Of a stretch of 8,448 bases of DNA, positions 1 to 6,453 are shown piece after piece. Every line of letters starts with the position of its first letter. Position 1 is the first letter of the stretch. The notes beneath the pieces were generated by a model. It had not been told where the DNA came from. It made no database searches and saw only the letters and a list, made by a program, of their open reading frames with translations. The stretch comes from JBCDBY01 sp039182715 (GTDB taxonomy: Bacteria > Planctomycetota > PLA2): NCBI GenBank assembly GCA_039182715.1, contig JBCDBY010000202.1, forward strand, positions 1 to 8,448. The letters run 5' to 3'. The position numbers and the translations under genes are program-made.

Positions 1-213
1 AGCAGTGGATCGCGCGCCTTCCGCCGGCGCAGCAGGAGCGCATCAACCGCAACGACTTCTCCGGGTTCCCGTCCCGATACCGCCGTCTTCTGCGCGAATA
101 CACCCGCCTGCGGGCGGAGCGCGAGGCGCGGCGGTATCGGGACGGGAACCCGGAGAAGTCGTTGCGGTTGATGCGCTCCTGCTGCGCCGGCGGAAGGCGC
201 GCGATCCACTGCT
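1..213. repeat. Perfect 85-bp inverted duplication with 43-nt spacer (probable fold-back chimera)
   Basis: Bases 1-85 are the exact reverse complement of 129-213, with no mismatch. The pairing fails at 86/128, leaving a spacer at 86-128. The arm codes for the same peptide on both strands (QWIARLPPAQQERINR, then NDFSGFPSRYRR). The left arm reaches the first base of the window, so its true length is unknown. The spacer continues the peptide sensibly only on the plus strand. That asymmetry is what a template switch or snap-back at a contig end would give. A genuine inverted duplication cannot be excluded from the sequence alone. Confidence 0.95.
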
Positions 214-835
214 CGATGCGGTTGAGCTGCGACTCCTGGTCGCGCTCCCGCTGCTTCTCGCGATCGGGCTTGGTTTCGTTGTCCTTCTGCTCCCGCTCAT
301 CGCCCGGCTCGTCCTGCTTGCCCTTCTCCTCCTGATCCGGGCGCGGCTTGTCGGGCTGCTGGGGCTCGTTGCCCTGGGGCTGCGGGCTCGAGCCCTGGCC
401 GCCGCGCGGCAGGTTGCGCAGCAGCCACGCCAGCTGCGACGCACTCTGCTGCCCCGCCTGCTGCTGGTTCTCGAAGAGGCGCTGCAGCTTCTCCTTGAGC
501 TCGTTCTGCTTCTCCTGCAGCTGCCTGCGCTTCTCCTGCTCTCGCTGCTGATCGTTGGGCTGCTGTTCGTTGGGCTGCTCCTGCGTGCCGCCGCCCGCCG
601 GCTGCTCCGGCATGCGCAGCTTCTCGAGCTCTTCCGCGATGCGCCGCTGCTGCTCGACGAGGCGGTCGACCTTCGTCATCTCGAGCAGAAGGCGTTCGCT
701 CTCGCGCATGAGCTGCGAGATCTCATCCATCTTCTGCTTCATCTTCTCGGCGTCCATCTGGCCCTGCTGCGCCTCGGCGCGCGGGGCGACGAAAGCCGCC
801 AGCATGGTCGTCGCGATCAGGATGGGGCGGATCAT
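1..835 (-). CDS. Exported Gln/Glu/Lys-rich helical protein, 3' end disrupted (partial)
   Basis: I do not recognise a named family. The ATG at 835 overlaps the upstream TGA as ATGA, and AGGAGG lies 7 nt before it, so the start is well supported. Residues 1-22 look like a signal peptide (MIRPILIATTMLAAFVAPRA, then EAQQ), which would send the product out of the cytoplasm. Residues 25-75 and 95-125 are charged amphipathic helix, probably coiled coil. Residues 76-100 and 145-200 are low-complexity Gln/Pro/Asn/Glu/Lys linker. Residues 202-236 form a compact block (NRIEQWIARLPPAQQERINR, then DFSGFPSRYRR). The sequence is trustworthy only from 835 to about 129 (about 236 residues). Left of that the frame stays open to the window edge but reads antisense through a fold-back, giving an Arg/Cys-rich tail that is not credible. 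The natural continuation (RRLLREYTRLRAEREA) sits on the plus strand. Last gene of the unit, so probably a partner of the coiled-coil protein before it. Confidence 0.7.
   Translation of the reverse strand, partial: MIRPILIATTMLAAFVAPRAEAQQGQMDAEKMKQKMDEISQLMRESERLLLEMTKVDRLVEQQRRIAEELEKLRMPEQPAGGGTQEQPNEQQPNDQQREQEKRRQLQEKQNELKEKLQRLFENQQQAGQQSASQLAWLLRNLPRGGQGSSPQPQGNEPQQPDKPRPDQEEKGKQDEPGDEREQKDNETKPDREKQRERDQESQLNRIEQWIARLPPAQQERINRNDFSGFPSRYRRASRSARRRVYSRRRRRYRDGNPEKSLRLMRSCCAGGRRAIHC
3..128 (+). pseudogene. Plus-strand duplicate of the 3' part of the gene at 835, with its natural continuation
   Basis: Read from base 3 on the plus strand, this gives QWIARLPPAQQERINR, NDFSGFPSRYRR and then LLREYTRLRAEREA. 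The first part is identical to residues 209-236 of the minus-strand gene. The last 14 residues are found nowhere in the minus-strand reading and look like the real helical C-terminus of that protein. There is no start codon and no independent gene here. It is either a duplicated gene fragment or, more likely, the correct 3' sequence of the gene joined in the wrong orientation at about base 129. Confidence 0.75.
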
Positions 836-3800
836 CGTCCTTCCTCCTCGTTGTTGCCGCCTGCACCGCCGGACTCTTCCGGCGGCATCAGGCCACCCTC
901 GTCGCCGCCGACGAGGTTCTGACGCAAGGTGTCGAAGAGCTCCGCGAGCGAGCCCTGCGTGTGATAGAAGCGGCGCAACCGCGCCTTCTCGCCTTCGCTC
1001 AGCGGGCGGCCCTGCAGGTCCGGACGGCTGTCGAAGAAGTTCTGCCGCTCCTCGTTGAGCGACTTCTGCATCACGAGAATCATGCGGATCTCCGCATCGG
1101 GCGGAACGAGCGGACGCTGGCCGTCGCCCTGCGGCTGCTGGCCACCGCCCTGCTGCTGCTGCTGCTCCTGCTGCTCCTCGTTGCGACGATCCTCGAGGTC
1201 GCGGTTGAGGCCGTCGAGCGCCATCTCCAGACGGCGCACCACGTCGCCCAGCAGCTCCTGCGGGACGAGGCCCACGTTCTTGTCGGCCAGCAGCGTCTCG
1301 ATCTCCTCGAGGTCCGCCGCGCAGCCGTTGAGCAGGTAGGTGTAGACGACCGCGCGCTCCTTCTCGATCGCCTCGGCCTTCTCCTTCACGTTGCGCTGCA
1401 GCACGCCGATCTTGGCGCGCAGCGGCTTGAGCTGCGAGCGGTTGATGAAGCGGCTCACGCGACCCGCCTTGCGCACCGCGGCGGCCACCTTCTGCAGCTC
1501 CTCGCGATGCGTCTGCGCCTCGCGGCGGAACCGCATCAGCTCCTCGCGCAGCTTGAACAGCAGCTCGTACTGACGCAGGTTGCGGTAGCGCCGCTGCTCC
1601 TCGTTGAGCTCCTGCTGCGCCTGCTCGAGCGACTTCTGCGCGCGCTCCTGGGAGCGTTCGGACTCGTCCGAGTCGCCTTCCTCCAGCTGGCGCGACGCGT
1701 CGCGCATGGCGGACTGGGCGTCCTGCAGCCGCTCGCGGCCGCGGTTCTCGTTGCGGCGCTTGAGCTGCTCGTCGAGCTTGCGCACGCGCTGCTCCAGCTC
1801 CTTCTGACGCTGGGCCAGCTTCTGGAGCTGCTCCTGCGTCGCCGGGTCGCTGGTGTCGTGGCGTTCACGCAGACCCTGCAGGTCCTCGAGCGCGCGGTCG
1901 ATCTGGCGGCGCGCTTCTTCACGGTCCTGTTCGGCGCTCTTGGGCATGCCCTCGCCGAGCTTCTTGAGCGACCGTCGGAGCTCCTTCTCCGCCTGCTCGA
2001 TGCGCTCCTGCGCCTCCTGCAGGCGACGACGGGAGTCGTTCTCCTTCGCCTGGCGTTCGCCCTGCTCGGCCTGACGGCGCGCGCGCTTCGCCCTCTCGAT
2101 GGCCTCCTGCGTCTGGCGTTGCAGATCCTGCGTGGCCTGGGCGGCGTTTTCCGCCTTCTCGGTCCAGGCGGTCGCGGACTCGCGCATCGCCTGCTCGAGC
2201 TGCTGGGCCGCCTCCGCCTGTTGCTCCGTCGCCTTCTCGAGGTTGCCGTTGCGGAGCTCCTTTTGAGCCTGCGCCGCGGCGTTCTGCGCCTTCTTCATGG
2301 CGTCGCGCGTCGGCGCGTTCTCTTCCTGCTGCTGCTGAAGGCGATCGAGCTCCTCCGCGACCTTGCCCTGACGTTCGCTCAGGTCGCCGCGCTGCTGGAT
2401 GCCCTCGCGCATCTGACGCTGCGCGCGCTCGAGGCGCTCCGCGGCGTTGCGCGCCTGCTCGCCCGCGCGGCTCGCGCGATCCTGCCCACTCGCCTGCGCG
2501 GAGTTCTCGAGCTCCTTCGCGGACGCGTCGAGGGCGCGTTTGGCGTCTTCGAGCATGCTCTTGAGGCCGGCGTTCTCCGCCGCCTCGCGCTGCGCCATCT
2601 TGTCGAGTTCGCCCGCGAGTTTCTCGGCGCGTTGCGCCGCGTCCTTGCGCGCGCTCGTGTCGGGCTGGGGCGTCTCGCCCGCGGCCTTCTGCGCCTGGCG
2701 AAGCGCCTCGGCCGCCTTGCGCGCCTCGTTGGCGGCCTGTCGCGTCGCGCGGGGGGCGCCGGGATCGTCGGGCTTCGCCTGCGCCTCGTTCGCCTCGTTC
2801 AGCTTGCGGCCCGCCTGCCGGACCGCGTCCATCGCCTTCTCGAGCGCGGGCTTGTCCTGCGCATCCGCCTCGGCGGTGGCATCCTTCAGCTGTCGCTCGA
2901 TGCCTTTCTGGTCGGTCGCCTGCTCGGAGGGCTTGGGCATCTTGTCCAGCGCTCCACCGAGCGCCTTCTGCACCGCCTCGAGATCGCGACCCTCCAGCGC
3001 CTTCTGGAGCTCCGGGGGGAGAGACTTCGTGTCGCCGAGCGCGTTCTTCGCGTTCCGGATCGCCTTGTCGGGGTCCTGCACCGGCCCCTTGGCCATCTCC
3101 TCCTCGACGGCGGCCTGCGCCTCCTGCATGCCGGCCCGTCGCTGCAGCTCGTCGGCGAGTCGCTGCTGACGACGAGCCAGCGTGCCGAGGCGGCGACTCA
3201 GTTCGCCGGCCTGCTCGCGCTTCGCCTCGTCCTCCTGCGCTTCGCGCGCCCGCTTGGCGATCTGCTCCATCTCCGCCAGCGCCCGCTTCATCTCCGGCTT
3301 GAGCTCGTTGGCCTGGCCGGCGCGCATCGAGGTCTCGCTCTGCAGGCGCTTCTGCTGATCGAGCATCGCCTGCAGACGCGCGGTCGTCTCCTGCTGTTTC
3401 TCGAGATCGGAGAGATCGCGCCGCGCGTCGCGCTTGATCTTGTCGAGCATCGCCTGGAGCTGCTCCAGATCCTGCATCGCCTTGCGGGCCGCCTTCTCCG
3501 CCTCGGTGCGCGGCACCGCTTCGCGCGTCTTGCGGCGAATCTCCTCCTGCTCGCTCTTCATGCGACGGACGTCGCGCTGCAGGTCGGCGAGGTCGCGCTC
3601 GCGCTTCTCGAGCGAGCCGAGCTCGTCGCTCTTGCCGAGCATCTCGATGACGCGCTCGAGCGTGCCGACGACGCGGTTGCCGAGCTTCTGCACCTCTTCC
3701 GAGTTGCCGTTGCCCTCGGTGAGCAGGCGCTGCATGCGCTCCATCGCCTCCCTCAGGTCGCCGAGCAGCTGCTCCTGCTCGCGGTTCGCGCCCGCCACGG

Positions 3801-4119
3801 TGGTGAGCACGATCTCCTTGCGCTGGATGATGGCGATCGCGCGTCGCAGGAGCTGCGCCTTCTCCTTCTCGTCGCGCCGCTCGAGGTCCGCGATGAGCTG
3901 CTCCGCCGAGGCGAGCACGCTCTCGAGGCGTGAGACGGCGTCCTTCTGCGACTGGCGCAGCGTTTCGACGAGACGGTCCCAATCGGCATCGGACTTGGCA
4001 TCCGAGCCGCGGGCATCCGGCGAGCCGTCCTGCGCGAGCGCGAGCGGAACTGTGATGAGGACGCCCGTCATCAGGTACCCCGTCATCAAGTACGTAGCAA
4101 GGGAGCGGAATCGCATCAT
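832..4119 (-). CDS. Very large exported coiled-coil protein (1095 aa)
   Basis: No enzyme motif is visible. Residues 1-29 form a signal peptide (charged start MMRFR, hydrophobic core, ALA before Q30), so the protein should be exported. From about residue 45 to 845 it is almost unbroken Glu/Lys/Arg/Gln/Ala heptad-like sequence, expected to form long coiled coils. A block at 608-647 (KKAQNAAAQAQKELRNGNLE, then KATEQQAEAAQQLEQAM) resembles what I recall of the C-terminal part of DUF4175 proteins. Residues 846-979 are helical but less repetitive and hold the only Cys I found (C933). A Gln/Gly tract (about 980-1001) leads to a denser block at 1002-1069 (PPDAEIRMILVMQKSLNEER and beyond) and an acidic Gly-rich tail. 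AGGAG, overlapping the upstream TAG, lies 6 nt before the first ATG and 9 nt before a second adjacent ATG; either could start. Likely role: structural scaffold in the envelope, by inference only. Confidence 0.85.
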   Translation of the reverse strand: MMRFRSLATYLMTGYLMTGVLITVPLALAQDGSPDARGSDAKSDADWDRLVETLRQSQKDAVSRLESVLASAEQLIADLERRDEKEKAQLLRRAIAIIQRKEIVLTTVAGANREQEQLLGDLREAMERMQRLLTEGNGNSEEVQKLGNRVVGTLERVIEMLGKSDELGSLEKRERDLADLQRDVRRMKSEQEEIRRKTREAVPRTEAEKAARKAMQDLEQLQAMLDKIKRDARRDLSDLEKQQETTARLQAMLDQQKRLQSETSMRAGQANELKPEMKRALAEMEQIAKRAREAQEDEAKREQAGELSRRLGTLARRQQRLADELQRRAGMQEAQAAVEEEMAKGPVQDPDKAIRNAKNALGDTKSLPPELQKALEGRDLEAVQKALGGALDKMPKPSEQATDQKGIERQLKDATAEADAQDKPALEKAMDAVRQAGRKLNEANEAQAKPDDPGAPRATRQAANEARKAAEALRQAQKAAGETPQPDTSARKDAAQRAEKLAGELDKMAQREAAENAGLKSMLEDAKRALDASAKELENSAQASGQDRASRAGEQARNAAERLERAQRQMREGIQQRGDLSERQGKVAEELDRLQQQQEENAPTRDAMKKAQNAAAQAQKELRNGNLEKATEQQAEAAQQLEQAMRESATAWTEKAENAAQATQDLQRQTQEAIERAKRARRQAEQGERQAKENDSRRRLQEAQERIEQAEKELRRSLKKLGEGMPKSAEQDREEARRQIDRALEDLQGLRERHDTSDPATQEQLQKLAQRQKELEQRVRKLDEQLKRRNENRGRERLQDAQSAMRDASRQLEEGDSDESERSQERAQKSLEQAQQELNEEQRRYRNLRQYELLFKLREELMRFRREAQTHREELQKVAAAVRKAGRVSRFINRSQLKPLRAKIGVLQRNVKEKAEAIEKERAVVYTYLLNGCAADLEEIETLLADKNVGLVPQELLGDVVRRLEMALDGLNRDLEDRRNEEQQEQQQQQGGGQQPQGDGQRPLVPPDAEIRMILVMQKSLNEERQNFFDSRPDLQGRPLSEGEKARLRRFYHTQGSLAELFDTLRQNLVGGDEGGLMPPEESGGAGGNNEEEGR
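843..848 (-). promoter_or_regulatory. Shine-Dalgarno (AGGAGG) for the last gene, inside the preceding gene
   Basis: AGGAGG ends 7 nt before the ATG at 835. It lies in the codons for the terminal Glu-Glu-Glu-Gly-Arg tail of the large coiled-coil protein, so the acidic tail doubles as the ribosome binding site. With the ATGA stop/start overlap this points to translational coupling. Confidence 0.75.
4064..4093 (-). repeat. 15-bp tandem duplication inside the signal peptide
   Basis: Two adjacent 15-bp units (4064-4078 and 4079-4093) differ at one base and encode YLMTG twice, residues 10-19 of the coiled-coil protein. The copy is in frame and lengthens the hydrophobic part of the export signal by five residues. 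The near identity suggests a recent slippage event. Confidence 0.9.
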
Positions 4120-4128
4120 TGACCTCTC

Positions 4129-6453
4129 CTAGTTTTCCTTCTTGAGTTCCTCGACGATGCGGCTCTGGTCGTCCTTGAGACGACGCAGGGCGCGCACGAC
4201 GCCGTCGTAGGTCTGCCACTCGCGCATCAGTCGGCGCAGTCGCTGCAGACCCTCGCTGACCGACTGCTGATCGTCGCTGGCGCGCTGCAGCAGCACGCGC
4301 GCCTCCGCGCGGTCGAGCCCCGGGCGGGCCGCCTTGCGCAGCGTGGCGTAGACCTGCGGGGCGGTATCGGCCACCAGGCGGTCCGCCAGGTCGGCCATCT
4401 CGAGCAGCGGCAGGTACGCGCCGCCGGCGCGCAGCGTGCTGTCCTGCTGCGCCTGCCAGAGTGCACGATAGAGTTCGCCGCGGAAGGGCGCGTCGCCCTT
4501 GCCCGGCTTGCGCAGCAGGAAGCGCTCGTAGAGCGGCAGCGCCTGCTCCGCGGTCGCCTTGTCGTCGAGGCGGTTGAACACGTACAGGTTGACGAGCCCG
4601 CGCACCTCGCCGGCGAGCTGGCCGAGCTGATCGACCATGCGACCGACGCCGGCCTGGCCCCGGCCGAGCTGGCGCTGGAAGTCGTCGCCGTCGTCCGCGG
4701 TCGGATCGTCGTTGAGGGCGCCGAGGATCTCCAGGCCCGCCTTGAGCGCCTGGCGCTCGGTCCGCTCGAGCCCCTCCAGCAGGTCGCGCTGGCGGGCGTC
4801 GATGTCGTTCTCGAACTGGTTGGACGGCGCGATGTTGATCGAACGCGCGGTGCCGCGCTGGCTCGTGCTGGTGCGCTTGCCGGCGGAGTCCGTCACCTCG
4901 ATGCGGAATTCCAGGCGGTCGTCCTCCCGCAGCGGCTTGCCGTCCGGGCGCCGCAGCTGGGCGAGGTCGAGCGCGATCAGGCCGAGCAGCAAACGGTCGC
5001 GCTCCCCAGCAGCATCATCAGCAGCATCATCAGCAGCATCTTCGGCATCGTCCTGGGCCCCGCGCAGGAAGCGGACGCCGGCGCCGCCGGCCTCGCCGAG
5101 GGCGACGGTGCGCTCCTCGCCCTCGTTGATGCGGTAGTGGAACTCCGCCTTGTCGAGACGGTGGTCGTCCCGCGCGCGGAAGCTGATCAGCGCCACGCCG
5201 TCGGGGCTGCGATCGGCGCGCGCGCCCGGCGTGCGGACGCGCAGGTCCGGCGCGCGGTCGCGCGAGACGCGCACCACGTAGGTGTGCGGCTCGTTGCGCT
5301 CGCCTCGCGGGCCGACCAGCAAGAACGAGTAGCGCAGGTCCGCGTCGGGCGCGAGCGCGGTGCGGTACTCCCGATCGCCGAGTTTCTCCAGCGCGACCGG
5401 CTCGGACCCGGCCACGACCAGCGACGCCGACTGCAGCGGCATGTTGGTCTTCACGCGCATGTCGATCTTCGTGCCCTCGGGGATGCGCTGGTCGCCGTCC
5501 GTGCGTGTCTCCGGCGCGAGGCCGAGATAGGTCGGGAAGGTGCAGCGCAGCTCGAGCCCCGTCACGCTGGGCGGCGTCAGCGCCTTCACGCGGTAGGTGT
5601 CCGCGCGGTCGTCGTCGCCGCCGGTGATCGAGAAGGCGTAGTCCGCGTCGACGTGCAGCGTGTAGGTGAAGAGCGCCGGGTCCTCCGCGGACGGCGCCAG
5701 CTCCACGATCTCCGCGGGAATGGACCCGTCGCGGTCGCTCTCCTCGCGGAAGCGCAGCTCCAGCCGGTCGGGGATCGCGCCCTCGACGCGGAACTGCAGC
5801 GTCGTGTCGTGGTGCAGCGTGACCTCGCGCGCCACGCCCGGCTCCATGTCGAGCACCGCGATGGTGGTGCGGCGCGGCCAAGCGACGTCGCGCAGCAGCA
5901 GATCGCGCTGCACGAAGGTCGACGCGAGCGTCGGCTGCATGCTCGCAAGCAGGACCACGAGGGCGAACATCGCGGCGGCGCCGCTGGCCCAGCGCGTGGT
6001 GTTGCGACTGCGGGCGGCATCGGCGAATCGGATGCGCGGCGTGATCTGGACCGTCTCCTCGATGACGGCGCGCATCAGCTCCGGCGAGTCGCTGTTCTCG
6101 GGATCGCGTTCCGCCTCGAGGAACGCAAGGCTGCTGACCAGACGGTCCTGCAGCTCGGGGTGGTCGCGCTCGACGTGGGCGGCCAGCAGAGCGTCGGGCA
6201 GCGGCCGCTGGAGAGGCCGCACGAGGCGGCGATACAAGACGACGCCGAGGCCGCCGAACAAGAGCAGCAGCGCAAACTGGCGCACGCCGAGCGGCAGGCG
6301 CAGCACGTAGTCGGCGGCGAAGAGGACCAGCAGGGCGGTGACGAGAAAGACGACGGCGCGCGCCGTGCCGTAGATCACCAGGAGCGAGCGGACGCGGCTG
6401 CGCAGGCGGCCGAGACCGCGACGCAGCGGAAGTGTGAGTTCCTGCAGCGTCAA
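4129..6453 (-). CDS. DUF4175-like inner-membrane protein with large extracytoplasmic region
   Basis: The 774-residue product has two N-terminal membrane helices (about 24-50 and 58-76), a soluble loop with HVERDHPELQDRLVSSLAFL (93-112), and a third helix at about 157-173. That layout is known from DUF4175/TIGR02302-type proteins. After it comes a long extracytoplasmic part. Residues 180-300 and 300-400 read as two beta-sandwich-like units (AWPRRTTIAVLDMEP; PPSVTGLELRCTFPTYLGL), followed by RARDDHRLDKAEFHYRIN (426-443), a motif that recurs in these proteins as I know them. Residues 545-774 are mostly helical. No catalytic motif is seen. Start: TTG at 6453, overlapping the upstream TGA as TTGA, with GGAGG 7 nt before it. 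The next ATG in frame is near residue 127 and would delete two membrane helices, so TTG is preferred. Likely role: membrane anchor or sensor for the exported coiled-coil proteins encoded next (inference). The family assignment is by recognition, not by search. Confidence 0.8.
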   Translation of the reverse strand: MTLQELTLPLRRGLGRLRSRVRSLLVIYGTARAVVFLVTALLVLFAADYVLRLPLGVRQFALLLLFGGLGVVLYRRLVRPLQRPLPDALLAAHVERDHPELQDRLVSSLAFLEAERDPENSDSPELMRAVIEETVQITPRIRFADAARSRNTTRWASGAAAMFALVVLLASMQPTLASTFVQRDLLLRDVAWPRRTTIAVLDMEPGVAREVTLHHDTTLQFRVEGAIPDRLELRFREESDRDGSIPAEIVELAPSAEDPALFTYTLHVDADYAFSITGGDDDRADTYRVKALTPPSVTGLELRCTFPTYLGLAPETRTDGDQRIPEGTKIDMRVKTNMPLQSASLVVAGSEPVALEKLGDREYRTALAPDADLRYSFLLVGPRGERNEPHTYVVRVSRDRAPDLRVRTPGARADRSPDGVALISFRARDDHRLDKAEFHYRINEGEERTVALGEAGGAGVRFLRGAQDDAEDAADDAADDAAGERDRLLLGLIALDLAQLRRPDGKPLREDDRLEFRIEVTDSAGKRTSTSQRGTARSINIAPSNQFENDIDARQRDLLEGLERTERQALKAGLEILGALNDDPTADDGDDFQRQLGRGQAGVGRMVDQLGQLAGEVRGLVNLYVFNRLDDKATAEQALPLYERFLLRKPGKGDAPFRGELYRALWQAQQDSTLRAGGAYLPLLEMADLADRLVADTAPQVYATLRKAARPGLDRAEARVLLQRASDDQQSVSEGLQRLRRLMREWQTYDGVVRALRRLKDDQSRIVEELKKEN
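5008..5040 (-). repeat. 12-bp minisatellite coding for Asp/Ala repeats
   Basis: The 12-bp unit AGCAGCATCATC (plus strand) occurs two full times and a partial third with no mismatch. It codes for a repeating DDAA segment at about residues 472-482 of the DUF4175-like protein, an acidic linker between the RINEGEERTV strand and the ALDLAQL strand. Unit length is a multiple of three, so copy-number change would not shift the frame. Confidence 0.9.

Noticed and set aside
1..213. Fold-back read as a hairpin telomere of a linear replicon
   Set aside because: A closed hairpin end would give a near-symmetric centre, not a 43-nt spacer coding for the gene's own C-terminus in one direction, and it would not interrupt an operon gene.
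5..922. Plus-strand open frame of 305 codons
   Set aside because: It crosses the fold-back junction and then reads antisense through the exported helical protein. The Leu/Arg-rich product is a shadow.
961..3933. A 990-codon open frame on the plus strand, antisense to the large coiled-coil gene
   Set aside because: Its product is almost only Leu, Arg, Ala and Val, as expected from reading GAG, CAG and GCG codons backwards. It has no domain, signal or sensible start, while the minus-strand reading has a Shine-Dalgarno, a signal peptide and operon fit.
1919..4219. A 766-codon open frame on the minus strand overlapping two real genes
   Set aside because: Arg/Gly/Ala-rich frame shadow in high-GC DNA. 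It straddles the well-supported TAG/ATG junction at 4119-4131.
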